Below are positions 28,301 through 41,900 of a DNA stretch of 64,000 nt, piece after piece. This DNA is from Ascaris suum. Its lineage: Eukaryota; Nematoda; Chromadorea; Rhabditida; Ascarididae. Under the pieces are notes generated by a model, which had not been told where the DNA came from, ran no database searches, and saw only the letters and a list, made by a program, of their open reading frames with translations. The first letter of the stretch is position 1; each line of letters starts with the position of its first letter. A program made the position numbers and the translations under genes. Where the stretch lies: the NCBI GenBank assembly GCA_013433145.1, contig CM024177.1, positions 9,202,110-9,266,109 of the forward strand. Reading direction: 5' to 3'.

Positions 28301-31300
28301 TTTTTGAGCCAATGAAGTTGTACTTAATTAAATTAAATTGGGCAAGTTTAATACCTATGATACAGTATTCTTTGATACCTTTTTTTTTCACTTCGATTCG
28401 TTAGTTTCGAAGGAATGATGCACCATTTGAGCTAGTACTAGTGAACTTGAATGCATTTTATAGATGGGGTTTACCTATGGGGGGGGGGGGGGTTCAAAAA
28501 GACGAAGGTTTGGCAAACTATTTGCATAAGTGGCTATGTCATTTAAAATGTTAAAGCATTACTTCGCATGCGTTATCATTAATTTTTGACTTGAAGATAA
28601 TTGATGTGATGGGCGGAAGTACATATCTCATTAGCTAATTCGGCTTGATTCATTAAAATTTTTGAAGTCACTTATGCAAATTTCCGTCTGCTATTTGTTG
28701 CACCACTAGCATATTCTATCATAGGGAAAAACAATATACATATATTATTATGTAAATGGCTTCCAAAATATTTTTAAAATTATTTTCATAGTCATTAGAT
28801 AGTATCGCTGATTGCGTAATCTGTTCGAGGTAGGCTATGACAAATATTCGCGTCATGAATGCCTTATTAATGATGTGATTGCGATTGTATTGCAATGAAC
28901 GAGTTACAGAGTGGGACGACTGGTGAAACGGAAAAGCCTTATATCCTGACGTTAAGTGATGCATCCACAGTACGGAATGAGGTAATGCCACGACGAAGTC
29001 GACTGAGAAATATAACCTCGGAGACATTTGCGTGCCTCAATAAACCACAACCGATGTTTGTTGAGCAAACTCATACGCTTAGCATGTACAGTAATTGGCC
29101 ACAAGTAAGTCATTTTATTAGAAGGTAGTTCAGGTGATTTAATGAAATTTACATTTATTCTTAAGTAGCATTTATTTCAGTTTTTTTTTTATTATAGGCA
29201 GTTTTGAGTGGATATATCAGATGTGTTGCTTTATTGCAAAAGTTAGTAGTGGACATTTTTTTATTATGCACTTTGTAGATTTGTATCTATATATACGTGT
29301 GCTTATCTTCCCGTCTATCCTATGATTATCTCTTCATCTTTCTGATAGTTTCGACTCGGAATTTAGTGGAATCTAAAAATGTTTTACGCATAATCCACAC
29401 CACTGAATGACCATCGTCCTTCCAGTTGATTCATAATGCGAAAATATCCTTAGAATTGTCCAAAAAAATTTCAGATTTTACGCTATTTTATAAGTGATTG
29501 GATGGCGTTATAGTGACCAACTCATAAAAACTAACCTCTTATAAAGGACCACTTTAACTTGTTTCAACGAAATATAAAAAGCTTTAAAATAGCTTGCTCT
29601 TAGTGGAACGAACTACGGGCGCTTAAGTTGAGCCCATTTTATCAGACAACCGTCCAATTCATTTACCTATAGACTGGATTTTGAGCCTGCTGATGCTACC
29701 TTGCTGTGAGCATGCTTTAAGTTTCAAGCATTTAGAACTTGAAATCTTTTCTTCGTAAATATGAGTTGTCAATGACATCATCGTCCATTTTATGCTTTGT
29801 CTGATGTGATGTTGCCAGAGCGATGTTAAGATTTAGAATAGGTTATTGATTCTCATCAGCGATATTGAAAATGCCAGACAAAAAAAAAGACATCGATAAA
29901 GATGTACGCATCTCACCAATCACGCATTCTTATGATATCAGTTCGCATATAATAAAACATATGACGTTATGCAAATATAACTGAAATATTTCATGTTGTG
30001 TTGTTTGGCTAATTGATTTTGTGGAACACCTTTTAGCGCTCTATTGCAGTTTTTTTTTCCTTTTTTAATGTGGATAAATCATCAAAACTTTTTTCTTCGT
30101 CTATTTTTAGAGATTATTCATCTTCTACCACTCCTTTATATTGTAAACGCTATAAAAAATAATATTAAAATTCACTAATGATGTGAAATTATTTACAATC
30201 TATTGTTTTGAAAAAGAAATTTTTGAGGTTATATATGTAAATATTTATATTGTATTCGAAAAAAAAATTTTTTTTTTGATCAACTGTGAAAAAAAAAATT
30301 ACTGCTTTCTTTAAACTGTTAGTTGCATAAAAATTTAATTTATTTGTCTTTTTGCCAGTTTTTTTTTCTCGAAAATTAATAAAAAACAAATTACAAAGTT
30401 AAAATTACTATGAAGTTTCACAGGATAATTTCATATAGTTTCATTGAGATGTTTCGTTAAAATATCATTGCTTATGATTTATGTTTTCGTGGAATTTGAA
30501 TAGCTCATAATTATATGAGTGAAAATATCATATAAGACCTCTAATGAAGCATTTGGAATCTTCAAATTTTTGTTGCATTTAACTAACCTTCTAGAAAATA
30601 TAGAGCGATTAAATTTATTGAATGCCATCGATGCCTTTGTTAATTCTAAGGAGTGATTCATAAACCTCATTTGAATTTTTACGTAGGTAAAAGTTTTTTT
30701 TTTTCAATTTTTATTTTTATAAATAAAGTTTTCTTTATTCAAATGCTTATTGCAGGTATATAGTAATGAACTGTTTACAATAATTACAGGTACACACAGT
30801 AATGACATGCAAGTGTATAAGTAAGTGCAAGTATACAGCAATTTTCTTTGTTGAAATGCAGATTTGTTTTACAGACACCGGTGAATGCAGAGGAAGCAAA
30901 ATTGGATCTTCTTTATATGGGTACGTGTTCAACAAAGCCTAGAATCGGTGTTAAACAACTATGGAGGTATACAACTGCACTTCGTGAAATGGGAGCACTT
31001 AAAGTGACCCATTCTTCTTTTTGGGATTATTCCACTAAGGTAGAGTTACAGTTACTGCTTTTAAAAAAACATTACTCAACAGTTACTTTTTTACAATTAT
31101 TCCTTACTAATAAGCATAGAAGTGAGTATAACTATTTTATTTTGAAAATACTACGAAATATTTAACGCGACGCGGAAAAAAATCCCATGATTTGGATGCT
31201 GCATTTAATTCGGAGCATTTTTATAGATTGAGGTTTTAATGTCAAAGATGGAAAATCTAACAACATTAGAATAACTGATATTTATTCGTTGGCGAATTAC

Positions 31301-34300
31301 TTGCATCCTAATTTAGCATTGTAATTACTTTTATAGTCGAGTTTTGTGTTTAGTAATTATCGATCGATCAGCTTAACCGGTCGGTCAGCAAACGTTTACA
31401 TTAACTGATGAATAATTATTCCATGGCTGTTTATGGTCGTATCTGCTAAGGTCGATGAGTATAAACTACTATAAAGGTGGAATTGCGCATTGATCTGATC
31501 TCACCTTATCGTTCACTCATTAATTATCCATCCAATAGGTGAAAGTTAAAAAAAACGCATTTATTCCAACTATAAAATGAGCGGTCTCTGTTGCTTTTGC
31601 TTGATGATCCGTCCATTCGCCAAAGTTCGACGCGGATCCGTCGAGTTCCATTCGCTCACTCGACTTTTTAGCAATTAAGGTTTGCGGCACTTCTGTTCGC
31701 TCACTTTTCGCAAAAAAGATTAGCATCTGTCACTTTCATACCTCCTAAATTTAATTCATAAATAATCTCTTGCTCTGAGAGGATTCACTAATCTAAAATT
31801 CACGCTAAGTTGAGAAAATAATTTCAGATGCGATTACGTCAAAATGCTGTAGCAACCGCTTGTTCACAAGCGGCAATCGCGAATCTTGTTCAAGCACAAT
31901 CGATCTCATCGGAACGACAATCAACAAACGTTTCAAATAGTGTTGCCGTAATGGTTGCCGTACCATGTATACCAGCGACAACAGTCACCTCTATATTGGC
32001 TACTTCATCCGCATCAAATAATACTGCCAGGATGAGCAATATTTCGACTCGAGAAACACCACTGCCAATCACTACTAAAGCCGAATCAAAAAAGTTATCC
32101 TTGCTTTATTATTATTTTTGTCGAAGATTATTACTTCCTATCAAATTGACATATTTTTAGAGATTGGTTTTATGTAAATTTATGCAAATTTAAGGTTTTA
32201 TGTAAATTATTCATTTGATGAAGTTTTATGCGAATTTGTTGTGAAGCACATAAGTTTATTAGTTATAGTGGATGGTTTTGTACCCGACTCTAACAAATGC
32301 CAAGATCATATTTTACGCAAAAAAATTGAAAATTTCTTAAGTTTCTATTTTTGGCAGCTACATGGCATCCCTAAAAGACAGGCTGATGACTTCAGCTCGT
32401 TGCAAATAAGGGCATTTGAATATTGGCCAATCATATGAATTGCGCCTACGCATCGTTAATGCTGCCTATACTAAGGGTTGACAACTTGAAAATGCATGAA
32501 GAATTAATCTACGCCACCGTCGACTTAATTACTACTATGAAATGCTGTTTTTCAGCTTACAACCGGTTGTAAACCAAAATGAACCGGCAAAAATACATTT
32601 GTCGGGCAATGCTACCGTCAGACAAATAGTTGGTGGACATCGTACCGATGAGGTTTATGTATATGTAAGAGGACGTGGTCGAGGACGTTATGTTTGCGAT
32701 CGATGTGGGATTCGTTGCAAAAAGCCTTCAATGCTAAAGAAGCATTTAAAGTAAGCAATTTAACATCACTTTTGTTACAACGTTGTTGAACTAGTACGGA
32801 ATTTTATACAATTTAGAACCGAATAGAATCATTCTTTATCTCATTTGACATGGAATATCGTTAAGGATCTTTAATGATTTTCATGGAATGCATTCGAAAA
32901 GATTATAACTGTGCTTTGAACTACAAACCATAACGATAGGAAAATTTATGCTTTTACGAAATTTCAGAAGGAAATTGTATAGAAAATTTTAATTTCATCG
33001 TCGGGACGATAGATCTTTTTTTGATCGATGAAGATTTTATATATAAGTAATCTCTAACAACATTTGAGTAATATTTCATTATGCGTTAGCAGTATATTAT
33101 CTAATTAGAAGTTCTCTTCGTGGAGTATATATGCGGTTTTATTTGAATTTTTGATATGCTTGAATAATATAAATTGAAAATAATGTTGTTTGTTTATAGG
33201 TCGCATACCGATATTCGTCCGTTCAGATGTGCGCAATGCAATTTTAGTTTCAAAACGAAAGGCAATTTGACAAAGCATTTACAATCAAAAGCACATCGTC
33301 GAAGACTTGCTGAAAATCAAAATGGTAAAGGTGACGTCGAATCGGATAGCGATCATGATAGACTTGAAATCGCGAGTCCAGCCGTATCCACTTATAGCAA
33401 TGATCTCCTATCTGATGATGAAGGGTAAGCAGGCATCTTTCATGTTTGCGAAACACCTGGATGGGTAAATAGGCACCTTCCATGTTCGTTAAATACCTAT
33501 GTTTGCCAAATACCTGCTAAGTGGGGCAATCTTCGGTTTAAAAAAAAAGTCTTCTTTGGTGCGCTTCAAAGGCGTTATTAGATCTGAAAGCTGTGGGTGG
33601 GAGAATATTTTTGAAGGAATCGACTATCCTTTACAGGATACCAGAAGATTTTACAAGGGAAGTTGACTGTTTGTTAAGCATGCGGTTAGGGGAAGGGAGG
33701 GATTTTCGCGTTTTCATTTTTGTTCTCTTTTTAGTGAAAGTAAACTCATTTCATAGTACTTCCCCTCATGCATATGTGTGTGATCCCAATCAAGGTACTC
33801 ACAGTAAGGGCCGGGGAATTCATTTGTGAACTGATATTTTTTTTTAAAAAATGTATGGCTGATAAAGTGTTTAATGCAATAAAAGCAATATTTATTTTTT
33901 TTAGTTCATCGGATGAAGATTTGCGATCGGCATCTGATATCTATTTGAATGCTACGATGCCTTATCGTAAATTTGGCCAAGGTTCATAGTTTCTCTTCTT
34001 TATGTTAATTTAGTTGTTATATCTCTATTATCATTGAGACTAACATAGAATGCTCTGAGATCCTTTACTATGAGATATAATTTGGCTCTTCTGATTTCGT
34101 TTTCATCAAGTATCACCTTTAGAACTTAAAATTATAATTTATTGCCGCAAATTTCCTTGTGTTGATATTATCTAATTTAATTTTTTTCTCACTCCACCTC
34201 TTCATTAACCATCATCATCCTACACAGTTAACATAAAATGCGAGTCGTTTATGAATTTAATCAATATCGATCGAAATTTTTATTTTATTCCTCCCTTTTG

Positions 34301-37300
34301 AGTTCTATACAGCAAGGGCTAATGTCATAGGATTGGGGAATTAAATTGAAATTTGAAAGATTTCCTTGATTATTTTTTTTTTCATTTCATTAAACGTATT
34401 ATTTAAGGGATTCTTTGTTTGATAGATATTATTATGTCGATATTTCTTAAAACATTTCTATTAAGTCAATCGCTTTAGTACAGTGCGCTTCTATACAACT
34501 ATCTAATAGAGTAAATCATTTCCGTTCATAAATGTTTTCTCGTTTGATTTGAATTTTATAGATTATAGGCACTGTAAATTATATTCCTGTCAGATATGCA
34601 TCGTTTATGTTGTGCTCATATAAGAGTACATAAATATTGAAATATATTGACAATCATAAAAATGCAACAATTGTAGAGAATATTCTCATTGAACGATCAA
34701 CACATACGCCACCGTCTTTATGGATGATCGGTGAAACAGTATTGAGGTGGCCTGAACCCGATAATGCTCGTATTTGCCATAGTGCTCCACCAGCTACACA
34801 CTGCTCACCTGAATCGAAACGTCGTCATAAAACGACTACGCAAGCAAAATTCGTTGATAAGGTTAGCGATCGATTTGCTGTTGAATCGGTCCAATTAGCA
34901 ATTTTTAATGAAATTTGCTACTTGGAAGTTCTTCAATGTTTTTTAATGAAGGGACGAGTGAGGCCTTCATCGGAAATCAAGTAAGTTCAGGCTCGTATGG
35001 TAGTTTTACGGCAGTTGATGGGAACTTTTGAAAAAAAATCTGGATGGAGCTGATAGAATTTGTTGTTCAACATGAAAGATTAAATCGAATTTACTCATTT
35101 CGTACAATAAGCGTATAGAAGAGATTTCTCTGTGATAAGCTCGAACAAAAACACATTCTCAGAGATAAGTTGATAGCTTTGGGGAAGAAACTGCAGAAAG
35201 TCCAATGCGTTAATTTATCCATAGAAAGGTTAATTAGAAAGTGTTGAATTATTTCCAGGTTGGAGTTGAAGATTCTGGTGATGAGACTGATGTAATGCAT
35301 CGAAGTCGTGCGATGACACTGGCTACCGTTCCAACAACCGTAGCAAATAGTTGCCGTGATTCACCGAAGCAAATCTCTCCTTCACCAACTGTCAGTCAAT
35401 CATCTATAGGTGCTTTCTTGGCCAAAGAGGTAAGTGAATGCCTAACTATTTAATTGTTTTACCTTATGTTCATGTAACCAGGTATGCCGAGTGATTAAGG
35501 TTACACAGACGGACAAAATATGGATGGTGATTTTATTGTACGGTTTTAACCAGGTGCTGCAATAATTCTAAGCAATTGCCTGAAAGGTGTGCTCTTATTC
35601 ACAAATATAAAAATATAGTATTAATTGCAGGACGTTCCTCTTTTCACAAAATATGCGATGTTGTTTTATGGATTGCAAATGGCTACGATATTGCTTTATG
35701 GGTTATTATTTCTAGGAGATGACGTGTGAAATGTGTGGGCGAATATTTCGTAAGGCATCCGAGTTGACACTACATCGTCATACACATTTTTTGGAGCAAC
35801 AAAACGCTAGAGCACGATCATATCAATGTCCGGATTGCAAACAGAATGTCCGCTCGAGAGGTTTACTTACGAGACATATCGAGACTGCACACGGAAATGT
35901 TGATAAACGTCGAATTGAGCTGAACGATTCGGATGCCGGTATGATGCTAATATATTTAATTTCAAATAACTCAAAAAATAATTTAATTTGCGTCTATTTT
36001 TTAATTTTTAAATAACTTCTCTATCGAATGAGTTGAATTTTGGATTTTTTTTTTTGCGAGAAAATTCTTTAAAAAATTCAACATTAATTTAATTATATTT
36101 GAGGATTAAAGTTTTCCACTTGATGTTGTTTATTTTTCATCAATTGAGAACGATTACGAAATTTTTTAACGCAAAGTACATAAAGATAAAAGATTGAATT
36201 TTTTTAATGAGATGATTGTGTATGTGCCGTATGCATAACAATTGCAGTGTTAAGGGTTTTTCTTTCCTCTTTTTTTTTTTGCTGCAAATATATTCAAAAG
36301 AAGCAATGCAATCAGATGATTTTGATGACATACTGCAATATTGCCAATTCTATTGCAGTAATTGAAAACTTTTCGAGCATTATCATAAAAGATATCTGCT
36401 GAAGAAGTTAATCTATCGTAGAAAACAATGGCTATTTCTTGAAAAGTAAATTTTAAACGAAATATACTTTTAAATAATTTGATTATTTTTGGTTAATTTG
36501 ATATAGAGAAACAGAAAATTTTGATAATTTCGTAAAGCTTATGAAAATTTCATAGAAATATAACTATAAATTTTGAAAGGATCATCCATATATTCGTATT
36601 TCGTAAAACAGTTTTTATGATGCAGGAATTAGAGTGAACTCTTAGATATAAAGTGCGGCAATAAAGAAGAAAAAAAAATAATTCCACTCGAATTTGCGAT
36701 GGTTTACATCGAAAGGTTTCTTCTAAGAGCACAATAAAATATTGGAGGTTAATTACATAAAATTCTACTAGAAATTTATATCGTCGAATTATAAGACATT
36801 TCAGTTTTCACCTTCAATTTATAAATATTATTTGAGAAGTAATAATTAAACTTTTGTCATTTTTCGCGTTAAATCTTTTTTTTTTCGATTGTCTTAATTA
36901 ATCTTTTTCAATATTTTAAAATATAAATGAAAAAAAAAGACTATTCAAAAGTCATTCTATTTTTTATTGTCTATTAGGAATGAAACATAACAAAAAAGAC
37001 CATCATTTGAAAAATCAGAGAGAATAATTCGAGACTATCATCCTATCTTTAATGAAATTATTATTCACTTATAGGCATTTCATTCTGCAAATTAAAAAAA
37101 AAAAAGAAAAAATTTCGTCCTCTTGAGTAGATATATTGAAAATATTTCTGTTTTTTATAATATAGGAATACTAACTAAACTTTATTTAATGTTTTTTTTT
37201 TACTGCAAAGTTACTAAAGAAAATAGAGTACTTTAAGAGATGCGATGAAATAACAGCTGAGAGAAACAAATTGGATAGTTCGATCTGTTTTTAGTAGCAC

Positions 37301-38863
37301 TCGTTGTAAAGCGAGAGAATTTATTGCTAACTGCCTTGATAATGAATTTGAACTTTGATCCACTCATAGATATTCTACATTCTATTGCACTTGTAGCTCT
37401 CTTTCTCTCTTGCTTAATACAAAATTTCCTTCGCTTTTTGTTTTCCTCTCTCTCTATCTCTATACATACCTGATTGCCACCTTTTCTTTGCTTGAATATT
37501 CACCTTTTCCTGACGTCACATCGTGATTGACATAAAATATAATCTCATTCACGTGCGCACTTTTAAGCGAGGGATTTACGCAAATATTGGCTAATTTTTG
37601 CAGAACAGAAAATTTGAAAGATTGATAAATGATAATATATTTTTATCATATAGGGAACAACTTTTATGATATCAGGGAATCGCAAGCATTGATAAATTAA
37701 AATCAACTGATTGGGCATCATTAAGAAGTATTTATGCGAATCGTAGGTGGGCGGATTTTTGTGCTGTCATATCGTTTAAGCTTTCAGCTAAGAAAGTTAT
37801 AGGGGTATAATTGGTTGGATTCATTTGTTTTTATGTATATTCATCTAAGAATATAAAATTTTTCGTTTATTTACCTTTTTTTTTCAAGGGATGCAATCAT
37901 GTATTCGTAGGCTTCAGATTGTTTGTGTGCATATAATGTTGTTTGTGCCAAACAAAAAACCGAAATAAAGTCCATTTTGCAGAAGAAAGTACGTCGTGTG
38001 TCTCACAAACCGTGAATCCTCGTTCATTCGTTTGTACGGATTGCAATATTGGTTTCCGGAAGCATGGAATCCTGGCGAAGCATCTACGCTCAAAGACGCA
38101 CGTAATGAAATTGGAGAGTCTTGGCAAACTACCTGAGGATGCGTTGACGTTGATTACTCGTAAAGAGAATGGTGCATGTCTCAATGATGTGGACACTACA
38201 GATTGCGAGCGCGCACGTGCATCACTTATTGGTGAGGTTATTTAATGTTCTATGATGACGTAAATTGCAGTGGATCGATGTTTCATGTGGATGTGTAGAT
38301 TCGAAATGTTTTTCCGGATTTATTATCTCTTTCGTTAATCTGCACATAAATAAGGTTGGAAGGTAAATTTCTAAAAGTAAGTAGGAACTTATGAGTGTAA
38401 ATGCAATGTATCTGAAAAATGTCTGGGAGTATATTTTGATTTCATTTATTTCGTAGAGAGAATAGAGACGAAGAGATCGCTTTTGAAAAGATTTTTCGAT
38501 ATTCTCTCTCTATGACCTTAACCCTACATTACTGTTGTAAAGTTTTTGTGATAGTATAAATAGTTTACTTTAGATGGATAGATGAGCGACATCGCTTGAT
38601 TTAGGAGCAATTTGAATCTTCTTATGACAGTCTAATTTTTTATAGTTTTCTTGCTTCAACTTTTTTTTTCTGCAACGGATTTTGTTAAATGAGCGAAATA
38701 CTGCAACTGGCCAATTGTATGGTGTGAAATCGAATAATACGTCTTTCTCCTTACGTTCCGCGTGCTTGGTTAGCGCTGTTTTTGCTTCAATTGCGTGGCC
38801 AGTACGATGAATTTGACCTTTTAAAAGGAGGTAACGTTTTGCCAATTCATTGAATCTAAGTGT

Positions 38864-38955
<92 letters not shown>

Positions 38956-41900
38956 ATATATATATCTGCATATCAACCAGAATATTCATTGTGCTTCTGC
39001 TAATTAGGTCTCTTTGTTTCTTCCCAAGTTGTTATGTTTTATGCGCATCATTTATAAGTGCAGTAGTAACCATTTCCAGCAATAATCGCGTCAATTCGTG
39101 ATTCAAGTTCTTTGGAATGTCGTGAACAGATGCTACAGTCACCAGCACCACCTCCGAGTACATGTTGTGGTTTTTCGTCTCGTAAGCGGTCTCCTGCGTC
39201 ATCACCTATCGCTGCGCATAATTTCGGCAAAAAGTCACCATGTGGAGCGCAGCAGATGATTCGTAAAAGAGGCGACAGCTTCTCCAATAAGAGGGTTCGT
39301 TCACACAAAATAATTGAACACCCAGAATTTGGAAATGAAACTAGATCAACAATAATTGGTAAACGCTTGGAAAACTTGATTCTTTGATAGAATCCACGTT
39401 GTGTTACCGATCAGATGAATTGATTTCTGTTGCTTTATGGAAACTACATCACTACAAGTGATGGTTGATATCGACGATGCCATCTTATGAACTCGGTAAA
39501 CTCGATACATTTCGTTTGCCTGCATATTTCTTTGTGTCTCGGTCCATTCATTCTTTCGTTTATTAATTTCGCATTTTCATCTATTCGCTTTTCTGCTCAA
39601 TTGTTAGATGAATCGGCGACCGTAAAAGCGTATTTACCTGTTCAGCAAAAACTATCGCGTAGAAGCGCAACAAAATGAATAGTGGTGGCAATAAGGGGGG
39701 AGGGGGGGGCAAGCTTTACAGCAATACAGAAAAGGCGACTAAGACACGGCATAGAAAAATAAGTATATTTAGAAAGAATGAGAATGACAACAATGGAAGG
39801 AGACATAGAATCATCTCACAACAATGCGGGGATTCTGTTTCGTTTCCCACAAAATCTCCAACGAAATCTTTCGATTCATTTCACTGGAATCTATTATTAC
39901 AATAATAAATTCATCGTTTTTTTTCTCGTGCAGAATGATGGAACGTCACGTAAAAGATGTGATTCCGTATCGACATCTCAACGAAAAAACGAAGAAACTG
40001 TACCAAAATCGGTGTCGGCAAATATTTGGATTCCACCAAAACCTGATCCTCAATTAGTATGTTCATTTTTATTCGGTTGATTTTCATTTCTCTTTGATAC
40101 GCTTAATCGATTATCTGTGGAAGGAATATTATAACACGGAAAATCATCCATTGTAACAATATTTTTACTGGCTATAAATTGATAAGAAGTATATAAGTGA
40201 ATTGTTTTTAAGAAAGAAAACGGAAACGTGCAAGTGATTTTATATTGACACATGATTTTATTTGAAATCACTTTTTTTCACCTTATTTAATTTATGTTTT
40301 TACTAATTTATACTGTTTAATTTATTTAATTTATCTGTTCGGTAAGATGAAGCTCCTTGTCTCTCACATCACAATATCGGTGACACATTCGAAATTCACC
40401 GCCCTATGATCTCTGTCTCATCTTTATTCTCATCCTTCGCCAAAAAAAAAAAAAAATCTTCCATCGTAGCTAACGCTGTTTATTCCTCATTTCCAATATT
40501 AGAGGTTTTTTGTTACCAGTGGATATTCATATTCCTTTAAACAGCTAAGAAATCCATTAGATATAAGATTAAATAGTACTGAAATATTAAGGTGAAATGA
40601 ATAGGGAGATTGGGTATTGCATAAATCTGTAAAAATTTTCAGCCATCAGATAGGCGCTCAGTTGATATCACTGTAGCGAATCGTTTCGCCGTCGATTCAT
40701 CTGCCCTCTCCGACAATGGTATGAGCTTCAATTTTACTATTTCTCTTTTTTTTTTCTACTCTCGAAGGAAGTTATTCGAATTTTTTAAAAACATAATTTT
40801 CACTTCTGTAAGAGAGATTTAATGATGAGTGTAATTTTTAATATACAATAATATATAGCGTTTATATACGCATTGAGGAAAATGTGAATAAATTTTACGC
40901 TTTCATTACAATATTTATGTGTTAGTGATTTAAAAGTGCTCTTGTTATAAAATTTAAGCAGCTATCGCGTTGATTGGAAGTTCAATATGGCGTATCATTT
41001 CAATTTTGATTGGTGTTTGGCTTCTCATTAAAATGGGTTTTTACTGCAATCGGTTTCCAACCGATAAATTGAGGAAAAATTATGAATGGAAATATGGGAA
41101 TGGTACTTTTGATGGTTGAATTGTTACTCTTTTTATGGTATGATCTTAACGGGGTTGAATTCAGGATCGTCAGTACGTTCAGACGAAGCGAATAGTGAAG
41201 GCGCAGGTCGAAGTGAGAGTTCTACACCTACGCAACGACCCATGAATGGTGCGGCACCGTCGCCTTTGCTTCCAACATCCACCAGGTGTAATCTTTGCGA
41301 CGTGAACTACGAAACCAGCTTTGATCTACAGGTTCAATTTATTTTTCGTTTTGCTTAGAACGCTTTTCAAGTTTAATAATTCCGCATAAGGCGGTACTGC
41401 ATGATGCGATCGAAGAAAATGTTGAATGCCTCATTATCACCTAGTTACTACCTGTCGTAGTTGAAAGAATGAACTGTCACCTGCCTGAGCACAGATTGCA
41501 CATTGTAAAGGTATGAATAGTGTTTAAACTAAGGATTCAGCTATTTAAGATTCATTAGTATAATGACCATCATCGGACAGGTACGCTCTTAACTCTCGAT
41601 TTTATCAAAGACTTTGTATATTGGATGAAATACAAGAATTTTTTGTTACTCTCATTTATACTGATCGTTGCAGACGATTGGGGATGTCTGTTTTTTTTTG
41701 CCTGGATTTTCTTTAATAGAGTGATTTTGCAACTTCGTTAGTCGACTATTTTTTTGAGTCGACACCATCATCTACCCAATCACAGTCATTTTCTTTTGAA
41801 TGTTTTAAGCGTCTAATTTGCGCTTTTAAATTATGTTAGTATTATTATTATTGTTACCTGTTAAGCGGATCTCTTAGCATTATGAAAGAAATACATCGGA

